Positions 51,601 to 59,759 of a stretch of DNA of 64,000 bases are shown one piece after another (within the stretch, counting starts at the first letter, position 1; each line of letters begins with the position of its first letter). A program made the position numbers and the translations under genes. Under the pieces are notes generated by a model. It was not told the DNA's origin and ran no database searches. It was given only the letters and a program-made list of their open reading frames with translations. Source of the DNA: Sphaerochaetaceae bacterium (lineage in GTDB: Bacteria; Spirochaetota; Spirochaetia; Sphaerochaetales; Sphaerochaetaceae); assembly GCA_028532765.1 (NCBI GenBank), contig JAQQAR010000016.1:46599-110598 (forward strand), given 5' to 3'.

Positions 51601-52944
51601 ATGAGAAGAACCATCTCCCTGTCAAAGCTGAACTTCCTCCTTGTGCTTCTCAGCCTTCTGGTGTTCACCTTCTTGCTTTCCCTGATGCTCTTCTTCGGAT
51701 TGGATGCAACCCAGGATGCCTGGTACTCACAGCAAACTGCTAGCCTGCAGAGACAAATTGAAGAACGGGTTCTGGAAGTATATAGGCAAGAAGGAACGCT
51801 CAGTGAAGGATCCCTCTCAGTTGCATTGGAAGATCTATTGCAGCAACCCACCTACCTGATCATCTCCGACACAGGGAGAAACACGCTCTACTCCTACCAT
51901 AAAACTGATCGCAGTGTTGGCAGGGCAAGGGGATTCCAATTTGGACAATTGGAGAACCAGAAGATACTTCCCATCACCGGGGAGGATGGACAAACCATTG
52001 CCTATTATTCCATGCATCTGCCTACCTTCTCCGAGGTGGAAGCCAATGCAATGCTTATCTCTGCTGCAAAGAATGTACTCATCTGGGCATTGCTTATTTC
52101 CTTGCTTGTAGCAGTACTACTTGCCTTTCTCTTTTTTCTTCCCCTCAAGAAGCGGAGTCGGGAACTCACGGAAGGCTTGTCCAGTATGGCCAATCGTCAG
52201 AGGGATGTTGTACTAAAACAAAGTATGGTGAGTGAATTTGCAGACATAAGTGAAGCAGCAAAAAAACTCCAGGAAAATCTATTGCATGAGGAGCGGCTTC
52301 GTCGTCAATGGGCAGCTGATATCGCCCATGATCTGAGGAGCCCTGTTACCGTACTCAAGGGACAGTTGGAAGGCGTTGCAGACGGAGTCCTGAAACTGGA
52401 TGAGTATCGTATTGATCTCTTTTTGGCAGAAACAGAAAAGCTGACGTATATGATCAATGACCTCTCTCTCCTGACGCATCTGGAATCGCCGGGCTATGAA
52501 GTACATACTGAGCCAGTAAGGGTCGATGCAGTACTCAAGAATCTCCTATCTCGCTTTGAAGTGCAAGCAAAACAGCGAGGGATGGAATTCTCTTACACTG
52601 CCACACCCCTGTTATTGCAAGCCGATTTGAACCTGTTTACCAGACTCCTGGACAACTTGATTTCCAATGCAGTGCGATACGGCACAGCTCCTTGCACGAT
52701 CACCATCCATGTTATCGTTGATTCGGCGGGAAATGCCGTGCAGCTGAGTATCGAAAACGAAGGAGTGATTGAAGAGGCATTCCTTCCTCGGCTCTTCGAC
52801 AGGCTCAGTAGAGCCGAGACATCACGTTCCAGTGAAGGTAGTGGACTGGGGCTCTCCATAGTAAAAGCCATTGTTGAGGCTCATGGTTGGAATATTGCAG
52901 TGACCAGCAAGAAAAAAACCATATTTACCCTCTACTTTACCTAA
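51601..52944 (+). CDS. Sensor histidine kinase
   Basis: 447 residues from ATG 51601, just after the regulator's stop. Two membrane helices (about 11-33 and 159-181) enclose a periplasmic sensor domain of about 125 residues with no recognised fold. A HAMP-like linker, HisKA with His243 in AADIAHDLRSPVT, and the ATPase with NLISNAVRYG, RLFDRLSRAE and GSGLGLSIVKAIVEAHG follow. Signal unknown. A likely target is the small secreted protein 81 bases downstream. Confidence 0.95.
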   Translation: MRRTISLSKLNFLLVLLSLLVFTFLLSLMLFFGLDATQDAWYSQQTASLQRQIEERVLEVYRQEGTLSEGSLSVALEDLLQQPTYLIISDTGRNTLYSYHKTDRSVGRARGFQFGQLENQKILPITGEDGQTIAYYSMHLPTFSEVEANAMLISAAKNVLIWALLISLLVAVLLAFLFFLPLKKRSRELTEGLSSMANRQRDVVLKQSMVSEFADISEAAKKLQENLLHEERLRRQWAADIAHDLRSPVTVLKGQLEGVADGVLKLDEYRIDLFLAETEKLTYMINDLSLLTHLESPGYEVHTEPVRVDAVLKNLLSRFEVQAKQRGMEFSYTATPLLLQADLNLFTRLLDNLISNAVRYGTAPCTITIHVIVDSAGNAVQLSIENEGVIEEAFLPRLFDRLSRAETSRSSEGSGLGLSIVKAIVEAHGWNIAVTSKKKTIFTLYFT

Positions 52945-52959
52945 TCTTTATCTACTGTT

Positions 52960-52991
52960 GAAACTCTCTGGACACTACAGTGCGAAACTCT
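52960..52991 (+). promoter_or_regulatory. Direct repeat ahead of the small secreted protein gene
   Basis: GAAACTCT occurs at 52960-52967 and 52984-52991, 24 bases apart. OmpR-type regulators bind direct repeats, so this could be the response regulator's site. The spacing is longer than the usual 10-11 bases. Confidence 0.3.
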
Positions 52992-53025
52992 AGTCAAGAC
53001 AAACAAATTGACTGGAGGTCAAAGA

Positions 53026-53415
53026 ATGAAGAACAACAAACGTATTGGGATGGTAGCCATCCTGCTGATCGTCGGTATCGTAGCACTGAGTGCAGCTCCT
53101 GCCTTCGCACAAGGTAGAGCAGTAGCTCCAGTGCAGGGAAGGGCTGTAGCTACAGCTCCTAGAGCAAGTGTCCAGCAGAACCAGGCTGTACAACAGCGTG
53201 TTATGATGATGGATTGTACTGCAGAAGATTGTATCTTTGATGAGCTCCCCGCTGAACTGCAGGCACAGGTTGAAGAGAGAAGGGCAGAAGCTGAACTGAG
53301 ACAGGCTGAAGGCGGTCAGTATCAGGGTGGTGGTCGTGGACAGAAAGGCAGCTCACCTCAGGGTGGCCGTGGACAGAAAGCTGGATCCCCACAAGGTGGA
53401 TATGGCCGTCGCTAA
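53026..53415 (+). CDS. Small secreted Gly/Gln-rich repeat protein
   Basis: 129 residues from ATG 53026, with GGAGG seven bases ahead. A signal peptide (MVAILLIVGIVALSAAPAFA) precedes QGRAVAPVQGRAVATAP (a repeat of QGRAVA), a central CTAEDC with a helical, charged stretch (ELQAQVEERRAEAELRQAEG), and a Gly-rich tail with GGRGQKGSSPQ repeated as GGRGQKAGSPQ. Comparable small periplasmic proteins are targets of envelope-stress two-component systems. No family name can be given. It has its own terminator. Confidence 0.75.
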   Translation: MKNNKRIGMVAILLIVGIVALSAAPAFAQGRAVAPVQGRAVATAPRASVQQNQAVQQRVMMMDCTAEDCIFDELPAELQAQVEERRAEAELRQAEGGQYQGGGRGQKGSSPQGGRGQKAGSPQGGYGRR

Positions 53416-53436
53416 ATCGTAGAATACGTAATCTCC

Positions 53437-53463
53437 AAGAGGGTCTTCGGACCCTCTTTCTTA
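53437..53463 (+). terminator. Terminator with UUCG tetraloop
   Basis: AAGAGGGTC (53437-53445) pairs with GACCCTCTT (53450-53458) around TTCG, followed by TCTTAAT. Confidence 0.85.
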
Positions 53464-53627
53464 ATGTAAATATCTGAAATAATGCATATATGATTGGTAA
53501 TGATATATAATCATATAACAATATAAATACTTGTAATATAAGGAAAAAAACACGTTTTATGTAAAAATCCCCTTGAGAAACACTATCTCTGGGCGCATAC
53601 TGACCATAGTAAACGCAAGGAGAGCAT

Positions 53628-54986
53628 ATGAGAATTATTGATGTATTGGTTATTGGGGGCGGTGCCTCCGGATTGCAGGCAGCGATCACCACGAAGACTA
53701 CCTATCCAGAGAAAGAAGTGGTTTTGGTTCGCAAGGAAGAGCAAGTCCTGATACCTTGTGGAATTCCCTATATTTTTGGAACGCTCAGTGACAGTAGCAA
53801 GGATATCCTCCCAGACAAGTTGCTTACCTCTGTAGGGGTTGAGATTGTCGTGGATGAAATGACTGAGATCAAGGTCAAGGAAAGGCAATGCGTGTTTGCA
53901 AGTGGCGAGACGATGCAATATGCAAAGTTGATCCTTGCCCTGGGCAGTATCCCCACCAAGCCGGCTTGGCTCAAGGGTGGAGATCTGGAGCGAGTATTCA
54001 CCATACCTAAAAACAAGGTGTACTTGGACAAGATGCTTGATGAACTCAAGGACCTTAAGGAGATCATCGTCATTGGTGCAGGTTTTATCGGTGTCGAGGT
54101 GTCTGACGAGCTGAACAAGAAAGGGTACCATGTCACCTTGTTGGAGATTGAGAAAGCAATCCTTAATCGTGCCTTTGACGATGAGTTTGGAGCACTTGCC
54201 CAGGAGCATCTGGAAGAGCGTGGTGTAAAGGTCATTACCGGCAAGGGTGCCAGTGAGATCAAGGGAAAAGATGGAAAGGTCAGTGAGGTAGTTCTCACCA
54301 GTGGTGAACATATCAAGGCTGATGCAGTAATCCTCTCGATGGGATATGCACCCAATACAGCAATTGCAAAAGCAGCAGGCATTGAACTCAATGAGTTTGA
54401 CTTCATCAAGACCTGTGAATATATGCGTGTATTGCCCTGTACCAGTGATATCGTTGCGGTAGGGGACTGTGCAGAGAAACGCGATTTTGTTACCAGGAAA
54501 CTTGACCGTACGATGCTAGCCTCCACGGCATGTGCAGAAGCAAGGACAGCAGGTATGAACCTCTATTCTCTGAGCCCCTGTAAACCATTCACAGGGACCA
54601 TTGCCATTTACTCAACAGCAATAGGTAATCACGCTTTTGGTACTGCAGGTATCACTGAGGCTCGTGCCGTAGCTGAGAATTTCTCGGTCATCTGTGGCAG
54701 TTTTACCGGTATGGATACCCATCCCGGAAACCTCGAGCACTCTCACAAGCAGATGGTGAAACTTATTGTCGCCAGCGATTGCGGCATGATTCTTGGTGCA
54801 GAGGTGTATGGTGGCACTACTATTGGGGAATTGACCAATGCAATCGGTTTCCTTATTCAGAATCGTGTAACGGTCAAGCAACTCCTTACGATGCAAATCG
54901 GTACGCAACCTCTGTTGACTGGTTCTCCTGCAGGGTATCCTTTGATCAAGGCAGCCGAAGTGGTCGTAAAGAAGATGCGCTGTTAG
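53628..54986 (+). CDS. FAD-dependent NAD(P)-disulfide reductase (CoA-disulfide reductase/NADH oxidase-like)
   Basis: 452 residues. FAD site VIGGGASGLQAAI, redox Cys in LIPCGIPYIFG as in CoA-disulfide reductase and NADH oxidase (one catalytic Cys), NAD site IVIGAGFIGVEVSDEL, second FAD block IVAVGDCAE, and a C-terminal dimerisation domain. It probably reduces a disulfide, polysulfide or oxygen with NAD(P)H. There is no rhodanese domain. The gap 53464-53627 before it is A/T-rich and holds no gene. Flavodoxin follows 63 bases later. Confidence 0.9.
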   Translation: MRIIDVLVIGGGASGLQAAITTKTTYPEKEVVLVRKEEQVLIPCGIPYIFGTLSDSSKDILPDKLLTSVGVEIVVDEMTEIKVKERQCVFASGETMQYAKLILALGSIPTKPAWLKGGDLERVFTIPKNKVYLDKMLDELKDLKEIIVIGAGFIGVEVSDELNKKGYHVTLLEIEKAILNRAFDDEFGALAQEHLEERGVKVITGKGASEIKGKDGKVSEVVLTSGEHIKADAVILSMGYAPNTAIAKAAGIELNEFDFIKTCEYMRVLPCTSDIVAVGDCAEKRDFVTRKLDRTMLASTACAEARTAGMNLYSLSPCKPFTGTIAIYSTAIGNHAFGTAGITEARAVAENFSVICGSFTGMDTHPGNLEHSHKQMVKLIVASDCGMILGAEVYGGTTIGELTNAIGFLIQNRVTVKQLLTMQIGTQPLLTGSPAGYPLIKAAEVVVKKMRC

Positions 54987-55049
54987 GCGTTTTCATTTCT
55001 CTTTTGCCCTGTGTATGGTATAGTTAACAGGGCAAAGGAGAGGTAACCT

Positions 55050-55526
55050 ATGAAGACACTCATCATCTATGCAACTCGATATGGTACGACCGGGACCTGT
55101 GCACAGTTACTCAGTGATGCACTGGAAGGGGAGGTTGTATTACAAAACCTTGCAGAAAATCCCACGGTTGATCTTGCCGGGTTCGAGACTGTTGTTGTAG
55201 GAAGCCCTGTCTATGCAGGAAGGGTTAATAAGCGTGTTAAGCGTTTTTGTGCTGACCATGAGTCAACCTTGCTCGCTAAGCGTTTAGGACTCTTTACCTG
55301 CGATATGGAAGAGGGGGAGGGAAGTATCAAGCAATTGGATCATTGTTATGCTCCTGCCTTGGTTTCCCATGCATTGGTGAGAAACAGTTTTGGAGGGCAG
55401 TTCCTCTTCTCCCATATGGGATGGTTCACCAAAAAGATGATCAAGATGATGAGCAAGAGTGATGAGGATGTCAAACGAATCCAATATGACGCAATCAAGG
55501 AATTTGCCGACGTACTCAACAGCTAG
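55050..55526 (+). CDS. Flavodoxin-domain protein
   Basis: 158 residues. FMN phosphate loop YATRYGTTGTCAQLL and VVVGSPVYAGRVNKRVKRF, as in flavodoxin-like HemG and related proteins. AGGAGAGG lies ahead of ATG 55050. It probably carries electrons between reductases. The HemG reaction (protoporphyrinogen oxidation) is not expected without heme genes nearby. The end overlaps the convergent Sua5-type gene by 11 bases. Confidence 0.88.
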   Translation: MKTLIIYATRYGTTGTCAQLLSDALEGEVVLQNLAENPTVDLAGFETVVVGSPVYAGRVNKRVKRFCADHESTLLAKRLGLFTCDMEEGEGSIKQLDHCYAPALVSHALVRNSFGGQFLFSHMGWFTKKMIKMMSKSDEDVKRIQYDAIKEFADVLNS

Positions 55527-56811
55527 GCTGTGCTTTCTTCGTTGCTGCCTTTCTCAATCGATTGTTGATTGCAACCCCAATTCCCTGTTCAGGCAACAGG
55601 GAACAAACCATGAACCGAAGTCCCATGCCATCTAGCTTTCTGATCGCCCAGTAGAGCCGCATTGCAGCCTTCTCGCTGTCCTTGTCTTCACTGATGTAGG
55701 CCACAGGGCCTTTGAACGAAACACCAATATCCTCAGACAGTAATACGCCCACATCCTCACATCCTTGGTACTGACGAACATCATCGACCAGGTAAAGAGG
55801 GGTCGTTGGGGCATAGTGTGATTCCAGCAATCCTGGGCTCTCCATCTTTGTGTCGGTAGGACCGGCTTGTTTCGCCATGGCTACCTCGCCAAGCAGAGGA
55901 GAAAGCTCCTGGATACCAATTTTACCGGGTCTGAGAATGGTGGGAATTGGTGTATGCAATGCAAGCACTGTTGATTCAATACCTACGGTACAGGCACCCC
56001 CGTCTAGGATTGCTGCAATCCTGCCTGAGAGTTGCTCCCTTACATGCTCGGCAGTGGTGGGGCTGGTATATCCAAACCGGTTGGCGCTTGGGGCTGCAAT
56101 TGGCTTACCGCTTGCCTTGATCAGGGCCAGGGCAAGCGGGTTTGCAGGCATTCTTACCGCTACTGTCTCGCTTCCTGCCGTAACTATGTCGGCAACCTGG
56201 GGGTGTTTCTTCATTACCAAGGTAAGGGGGCCGGGCCAAAATTGTTCCATGAGCGCTTTTGCTTGGTCGCTTACTTCTGCAACAAGACCGTCGAGCTGCG
56301 ACAAATCAGCAATATGGACAATGAGGGGATCAAAGAATGGTCGTTCCTTGGCAGCGAAAATCCCCCTGACTGCTTCTTCGTTGGTGGCATCCCCGCCTAG
56401 TCCATATACAGTTTCGGTTGGGAAAGCTACCAGCTTTCCTTCAGCGAGTAGTTTCGCATCCTCTTTGATCAAGCGAGGGAGGTCTATAGCAGGGTTTGGG
56501 TACAAACGGGTATAGGTGTAAGCATCTTCCAAGGTATGGAAGTGGAAGGTGAGATAGGGAGTAGTAACACCTGAGAGTGGACAGTAACAGGTAAGCGTCA
56601 GATTCTCCCCCAGCAGGTAAGACGCTTTCTCCTTTTCAAGGAGTGTTAACGGCTCCTCAGTTTCTATGAAAGGGAAGGCAGAATACAGCTTCTGGTAGTG
56701 CTCTGCGCTCTTGTGCTCTTCTGGCTTATACACCACCAGTAAGCTTGCAGAGGCAAAATTGTTTGCAGTACATTGTACTAGCATGGAAACAGGTACCATA
56801 GTGGTATGCAT
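55516..56811 (-). CDS. Sua5/YrdC/YciO threonylcarbamoyl-AMP synthase with N-terminal extension
   Basis: Up to 431 residues. The YrdC domain (about 108-300) has LAEGKLVAFPTETVYGLGGDAT, KERPFFDPLIVHI, FWPGPLTLV and VAVRMPANPLALALI. The Sua5 C-terminal domain begins after SPGLLESHYAPTTPLYLV. This enzyme makes threonylcarbamoyl-AMP for the t6A modification at position 37 of tRNAs. Unusually about 105 residues precede the YrdC domain, where normal proteins start close to it. This extension has no recognised motif. Start choice is open: ATG 56811 has GGGAGGG 11 bases ahead, ATG 56784 has none. Confidence 0.9.
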   Translation of the reverse strand: MHTTMVPVSMLVQCTANNFASASLLVVYKPEEHKSAEHYQKLYSAFPFIETEEPLTLLEKEKASYLLGENLTLTCYCPLSGVTTPYLTFHFHTLEDAYTYTRLYPNPAIDLPRLIKEDAKLLAEGKLVAFPTETVYGLGGDATNEEAVRGIFAAKERPFFDPLIVHIADLSQLDGLVAEVSDQAKALMEQFWPGPLTLVMKKHPQVADIVTAGSETVAVRMPANPLALALIKASGKPIAAPSANRFGYTSPTTAEHVREQLSGRIAAILDGGACTVGIESTVLALHTPIPTILRPGKIGIQELSPLLGEVAMAKQAGPTDTKMESPGLLESHYAPTTPLYLVDDVRQYQGCEDVGVLLSEDIGVSFKGPVAYISEDKDSEKAAMRLYWAIRKLDGMGLRFMVCSLLPEQGIGVAINNRLRKAATKKAQPSC

Positions 56812-56888
56812 GATAAAAAAGCCCTCCCGAGTGCTCTTACGTGAGCGTATCGCAAAGCGAGGGTTTCTTGCAAGTGAAGGAGAATGAG

Positions 56889-57380
56889 ATGGTGGTAAGA
56901 GCGTACAGGGAGACTGACATTCCTAGGATGAGAGCCATCTGGAATGAGGTGGTTAAAGAAGGCAGAGCATTTCCCCAGACAGAATGCCTTTCCGATACAA
57001 AGGCATTCTCCTTCTTTGCGAGTCAGAGCTTCTGTGGTGTTGCAGAGGACCAGGGAGCCATTAAAGGAATGTATATCCTCCATCCAAACAATATCGGACG
57101 CGTTGGCCATATAGCCAATGCCTCGTATGCAGTGGATAGCAGATTCCAAGGACAGGGGGTGGGAAGGACTTTGGTTCAGGATTCCCTCTCCAGGTTGCCA
57201 AGGTTTGGTTTTCAGATCATGCAATTCAATGCAGTGGTTGCAACAAACAGTGCAGCAATCCATCTCTATGAATCACTCGGATTCCAAAGACTTGGCATCA
57301 TTCATGGAGGATTTCTCATGCCTGATGGCTCGTATGAGGATATTATTCCCATGGTCTATTATGTGAATGCAGAAGCCTAA
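56889..57380 (+). CDS. GNAT-family N-acetyltransferase
   Basis: 163 residues from ATG 56889, with AAGGAG six bases ahead. The acetyl-CoA site is in YAVDSRFQGQGVGRTLVQDSL, and a C-terminal beta block AAIHLYESLGFQRLG is typical. It transfers an acetyl group to an amine; the acceptor is unknown. It is the last ordinary gene before the toxin-antitoxin island. Confidence 0.88.
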   Translation: MVVRAYRETDIPRMRAIWNEVVKEGRAFPQTECLSDTKAFSFFASQSFCGVAEDQGAIKGMYILHPNNIGRVGHIANASYAVDSRFQGQGVGRTLVQDSLSRLPRFGFQIMQFNAVVATNSAAIHLYESLGFQRLGIIHGGFLMPDGSYEDIIPMVYYVNAEA

Positions 57381-57397
57381 GTTAGAAGGATACACAA

Positions 57398-57520
57398 AGT
57401 TCCAGAATAAGAAATACTACTTTTTATGGTAAGGAGAATCCCTCAAGCAAAAGAAAAGAAGATTCCTGATACGTATTCACCTATGATCTTGATCAAGGGA
57501 GGTGTCTCCCTCTTTCCATC
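57398..57520 (+). pseudogene. Decayed brnA 3' end fused to a yjbQ 3' fragment (copy 0)
   Basis: The frame SSRIRNTTFYGKENPSSKR then KEDS-stop (57398-57469) matches the C-terminus of both BrnA proteins below (YGKE...EDS). Immediately after it, the minus strand of about 57478-57520 reads DGKRE..PLIKIIGE, the last residues of YjbQ. No complete gene remains. The same pair of 3' ends recurs at 58222-58337 and 59692-59807. Confidence 0.65.
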
Positions 57521-57634
57521 ATAATTAACCATTGAAGATTACTTCTTTGCCTTATCTGTTGGAATTATTTGCATAGTTCCATAAAACAGGAATAATGCCC
57601 CAGGTAGTGCTCACTCATAGAGAATGATCTGTAC

Positions 57635-57658
57635 AGTATATATTGTTTAGTATATACT
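57635..57658. promoter_or_regulatory. Operator candidate ahead of brnT (copy 1)
   Basis: AGTATATA (57635-57642) is mirrored by TATATACT (57651-57658), and AGTATATA also recurs directly at 57649-57656. Position 18-41 bases ahead of the ATG suits autoregulation by the RHH antitoxin BrnA. Confidence 0.45.
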
Positions 57659-57675
57659 CTTAGTGAGGGTGTACT

Positions 57676-57981
57676 ATGGGGCGTACAATAGTGAGTGATG
57701 ATGGATGTTTTGAATGGGATGAAGAAAAGGCCATGGGAAACTGGGAAAAACATGGAATTCACTTCGAAAAAGCTATGGTAGTTTTCTTTGATCCACAAAG
57801 AATCGAATTTTTTGATACATCACATTCCGTTTTTGAGGACCGGTATATCACTGTAGGCAATGCATCTAGGAGTAATGTGTTATTAGTTGTCATCTGCTCG
57901 ACAGAAAAGAACGGTAGGACGAGGTTGATCTCAGCACGTCGTGCTTCAAAGATTGAAGAAGGATTATACTATGGCAGATAG
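57676..57981 (+). CDS. brnT: BrnT-family toxin (ribonuclease), copy 1
   Basis: 101 residues. BrnT pattern: FEWDEEKAMGNWEKHGIHFEKAM, FEDRYITVG, and RTRLISARRASKIEEGLYY at the end. BrnT is a RelE-like ribonuclease toxin that halts translation. It overlaps its antitoxin gene by 11 bases. Relatives are usually about 90-100 residues, so it appears full length. Confidence 0.88.
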   Translation: MGRTIVSDDGCFEWDEEKAMGNWEKHGIHFEKAMVVFFDPQRIEFFDTSHSVFEDRYITVGNASRSNVLLVVICSTEKNGRTRLISARRASKIEEGLYYGR

Positions 57982-58291
57982 AGACGAATTGAGTGACAAA
58001 GAAATAGAGGAATTAAAATCTCGTGGAATTGACTTTTCAGATATTCCGGAGCTTACTCCTGATTACCTGGAAACTCTGCAGCGAGTTGTGCCTAGGGATT
58101 ATTATAAGGTGATCCCTGTAAAGAAAGCCATCAGCATCAAGCTGGATGCTGATGTGCTGGAGTATTTCAAATCAAAAGGAAAAGGATATCAGACAAGGAT
58201 AAACAAGGTTCTTCGACAGGAAATGCTCAGGGAGACTGCTCCTTCCTATGGCAAGGAAGGTACATCAGGCGAGAGTGAAGACGATTCCTAA
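57971..58291 (+). CDS. brnA: BrnA-family antitoxin, copy 1
   Basis: 106 residues from ATG 57971. After a GIDFSDIPELTPD segment, the C-terminal ribbon-helix-helix is KKAISIKLDADVLEYFKSKGKGYQTRINKVLRQEM, which binds DNA and neutralises BrnT. The tail YGKEGTSGESEDDS is nearly identical to that of copy 2. Confidence 0.87.
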   Translation: MADRDELSDKEIEELKSRGIDFSDIPELTPDYLETLQRVVPRDYYKVIPVKKAISIKLDADVLEYFKSKGKGYQTRINKVLRQEMLRETAPSYGKEGTSGESEDDS

Positions 58292-58337
58292 AACTTATTC
58301 GCCTATGATCTTAATCAAGGCATGTTTCTCTCTCTTA
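58222..58337 (+). repeat. Direct repeat: brnA 3' end + yjbQ 3' fragment (copy 1)
   Basis: From ATGCTCAGGG near the end of brnA through its stop into a truncated, inverted yjbQ 3' end (minus strand [17 protein letters not shown]). By my reading it differs from 59692-59807 at only about four of about 113 bases, while the upstream parts of the two brnA genes are clearly different. Confidence 0.75.
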
Positions 58338-58455
58338 CAGAAAGGCAAACAGTTTACTCATTATTGCTGCATAAAACTTTGGAAGACATCCTTAGTTTCA
58401 AGAATCCTTGATATGAATGGGTTTACATAGTTGCAAGACACGCTTTGTGAAAACC

Positions 58456-58756
58456 TCAGAATTTATTAGAAATCTTATATACTGTACTTCGATGCTGAAC
58501 AGCAAGAATGCAGGATAATAATTTCCTTGTCGACTATTTTGCAAATGATCCGGTAATTGCCAACCCGATACCTCCAATAACGTTGAAGGTTAGCTGTAAG
58601 AGGCTTTCCTAGCGACCTTGGATCTTTTCGGTCTTCCAGTTTTCTTAAGAATTTCAATATCTTGATTTTTACAGAGTTATCCAAAGCAGAAAGTTCCTTT
58701 TTAGCTTGCTCCTCAAACCTGATCTGATAAGCCCTTTTCTGCAATAACTTCTTCAA
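58456..58756 (-). pseudogene. RelE/ParE-family toxin, frameshifted near its C-terminus
   Basis: Minus strand from TTG 58756: YQIRFEEQAKKELSALD, then YWRYRVGNYRIICKIVDKEIII, a normal RelE/ParE body. The frame then reads LHSCCSASKYSI and stops at 58475. Dropping one C of the CC at 58513-58514 restores CILAVQHRSTVYKISNKF with a stop at 58456-58458, which is the expected C-terminus (HRSxVY) with the catalytic residues. The gene therefore carries a +1 insertion and the toxin is probably inactive, unless the base is a sequencing error. Confidence 0.75.
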
Positions 58757-58952
58757 GCGTAGTGGTTTTGCTGCGACCAGCTCTCACATCTTCGTCGCGT
58801 TTTTTTGCTAGGTAAATCATTTCAAGATCACAAACCTTATCTTCAAGCGCTTCCTGGATGTAGTACGTTTTTGTTCTGCCTGTTTGCTCTGCCAGGTTGT
58901 TAAGCCTGTCTACCAGTTCTTTCGGTAAGCGTACTGATATGCTCTCAGTCAT
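58713..58952 (-). CDS. Ribbon-helix-helix antitoxin of RelE/ParE type
   Basis: 79 residues from ATG 58952 with AAGGAG ahead. ISVRLPKELVDRLNNLAEQTGRTKTYYIQEALED is the RHH DNA-binding part; the C-terminal half (LEEVIAEKGLSDQV) is the toxin-binding tail. Its 3' end overlaps the toxin gene by 44 bases. It remains intact although the toxin is frameshifted. Confidence 0.85.
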   Translation of the reverse strand: MTESISVRLPKELVDRLNNLAEQTGRTKTYYIQEALEDKVCDLEMIYLAKKRDEDVRAGRSKTTTLEEVIAEKGLSDQV

Positions 58953-59131
58953 GTAGGTCTCCTTTTTTGATCATTAGCAAATTCATGAACATTGTAATAC
59001 ACGTATTACATGTAATGCAAATATTATAACTAGTAATTTTTCTAAAACTACTAGAGTAAGAAACCTTAGATTTTAAAAATACGAATGAGGATGGTAGCGA
59101 ATATTAGTTCTCTTGGATGTAAAATGATTTC

Positions 59132-59159
59132 TTGACACAGACAAATATGTCTATATAAT
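59132..59159 (+). promoter_or_regulatory. Consensus promoter with embedded operator for brnTA copy 2
   Basis: TTGACA (59132-59137) and TATAAT (59154-59159), both perfect, with 16 bases between them. The spacer contains AGACA-AATA-TGTCT (59139-59152), an inverted repeat where a repressor such as BrnA would block RNA polymerase. Confidence 0.7.
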
Positions 59160-59185
59160 TATGTATATATAGAAGGAGTTTTCAA

Positions 59186-59473
59186 TTGTATACGTGGGAC
59201 CCGGAGAAGAGCAAGAAGAACAAAAAGAAACACGGGTTCTCATTTGAAGATATTGCTGATGTGTTCGACGATCCAAATCTTTTGGATTGGGTCGATTGGG
59301 AACACTCAACATTGGAAGAGACCAGGTATCAGTGTATCGGACGACATGGAATTTACCTTGTAATAATGATTGCCTATACGGACAGGAATGGGGTCATCAG
59401 AATCATATCAGCGAGGGAGGCCTCTCCCAGGGAAAAGAAGGCGTATTATGAGTATGAAGAAAAGAGAAGATAA
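59186..59473 (+). CDS. brnT: BrnT-family toxin (ribonuclease), copy 2
   Basis: 95 residues from a TTG start with AAGGAG seven bases ahead. YTWDPEKSKKNKKKHGFSFEDIADVF, ETRYQCIGRHG and RIISAREASPREKKAYYEYE match BrnT. The body differs much from copy 1, so it is not a recent duplicate. It overlaps brnA copy 2 by 26 bases. Confidence 0.88.
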   Translation: MYTWDPEKSKKNKKKHGFSFEDIADVFDDPNLLDWVDWEHSTLEETRYQCIGRHGIYLVIMIAYTDRNGVIRIISAREASPREKKAYYEYEEKRR

Positions 59474-59759
59474 GCAGATCGAGAGCGTCGAGAAAATCGA
59501 TTTCTCTGACATTCCGGAGATGACTGATGAACAGTTGGCACAATTGCAGCCTTCTCATTTGCGTAATCCAGAGAATTATCGCCCAATCAAAAAAAAGATC
59601 AGCATCTATGTCGATGCTGATGTACTTGATCATTACAAGTCAAAAGGTAAAGGTTACCAAACAAAGATCAATCGGGTATTGCGTCAAGGAATGCTCAGGG
59701 AGACTGCTCCTTCCTATGGCAAGGAAGATACATCAGGCGAGAGTGAAGAAGATTCCTAA
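59448..59759 (+). CDS. brnA: BrnA-family antitoxin, copy 2
   Basis: 103 residues from ATG 59448 (59454 is possible). IDFSDIPEMTDEQL and the RHH RPIKKKISIYVDADVLDHYKSKGKGYQTKINRVLRQGM. The C-terminal tail and the bases after the stop are almost the same as in copy 1, while the N-terminal part differs, which points to recombination at the 3' end. Confidence 0.87.
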   Translation: MSMKKREDKQIESVEKIDFSDIPEMTDEQLAQLQPSHLRNPENYRPIKKKISIYVDADVLDHYKSKGKGYQTKINRVLRQGMLRETAPSYGKEDTSGESEEDS

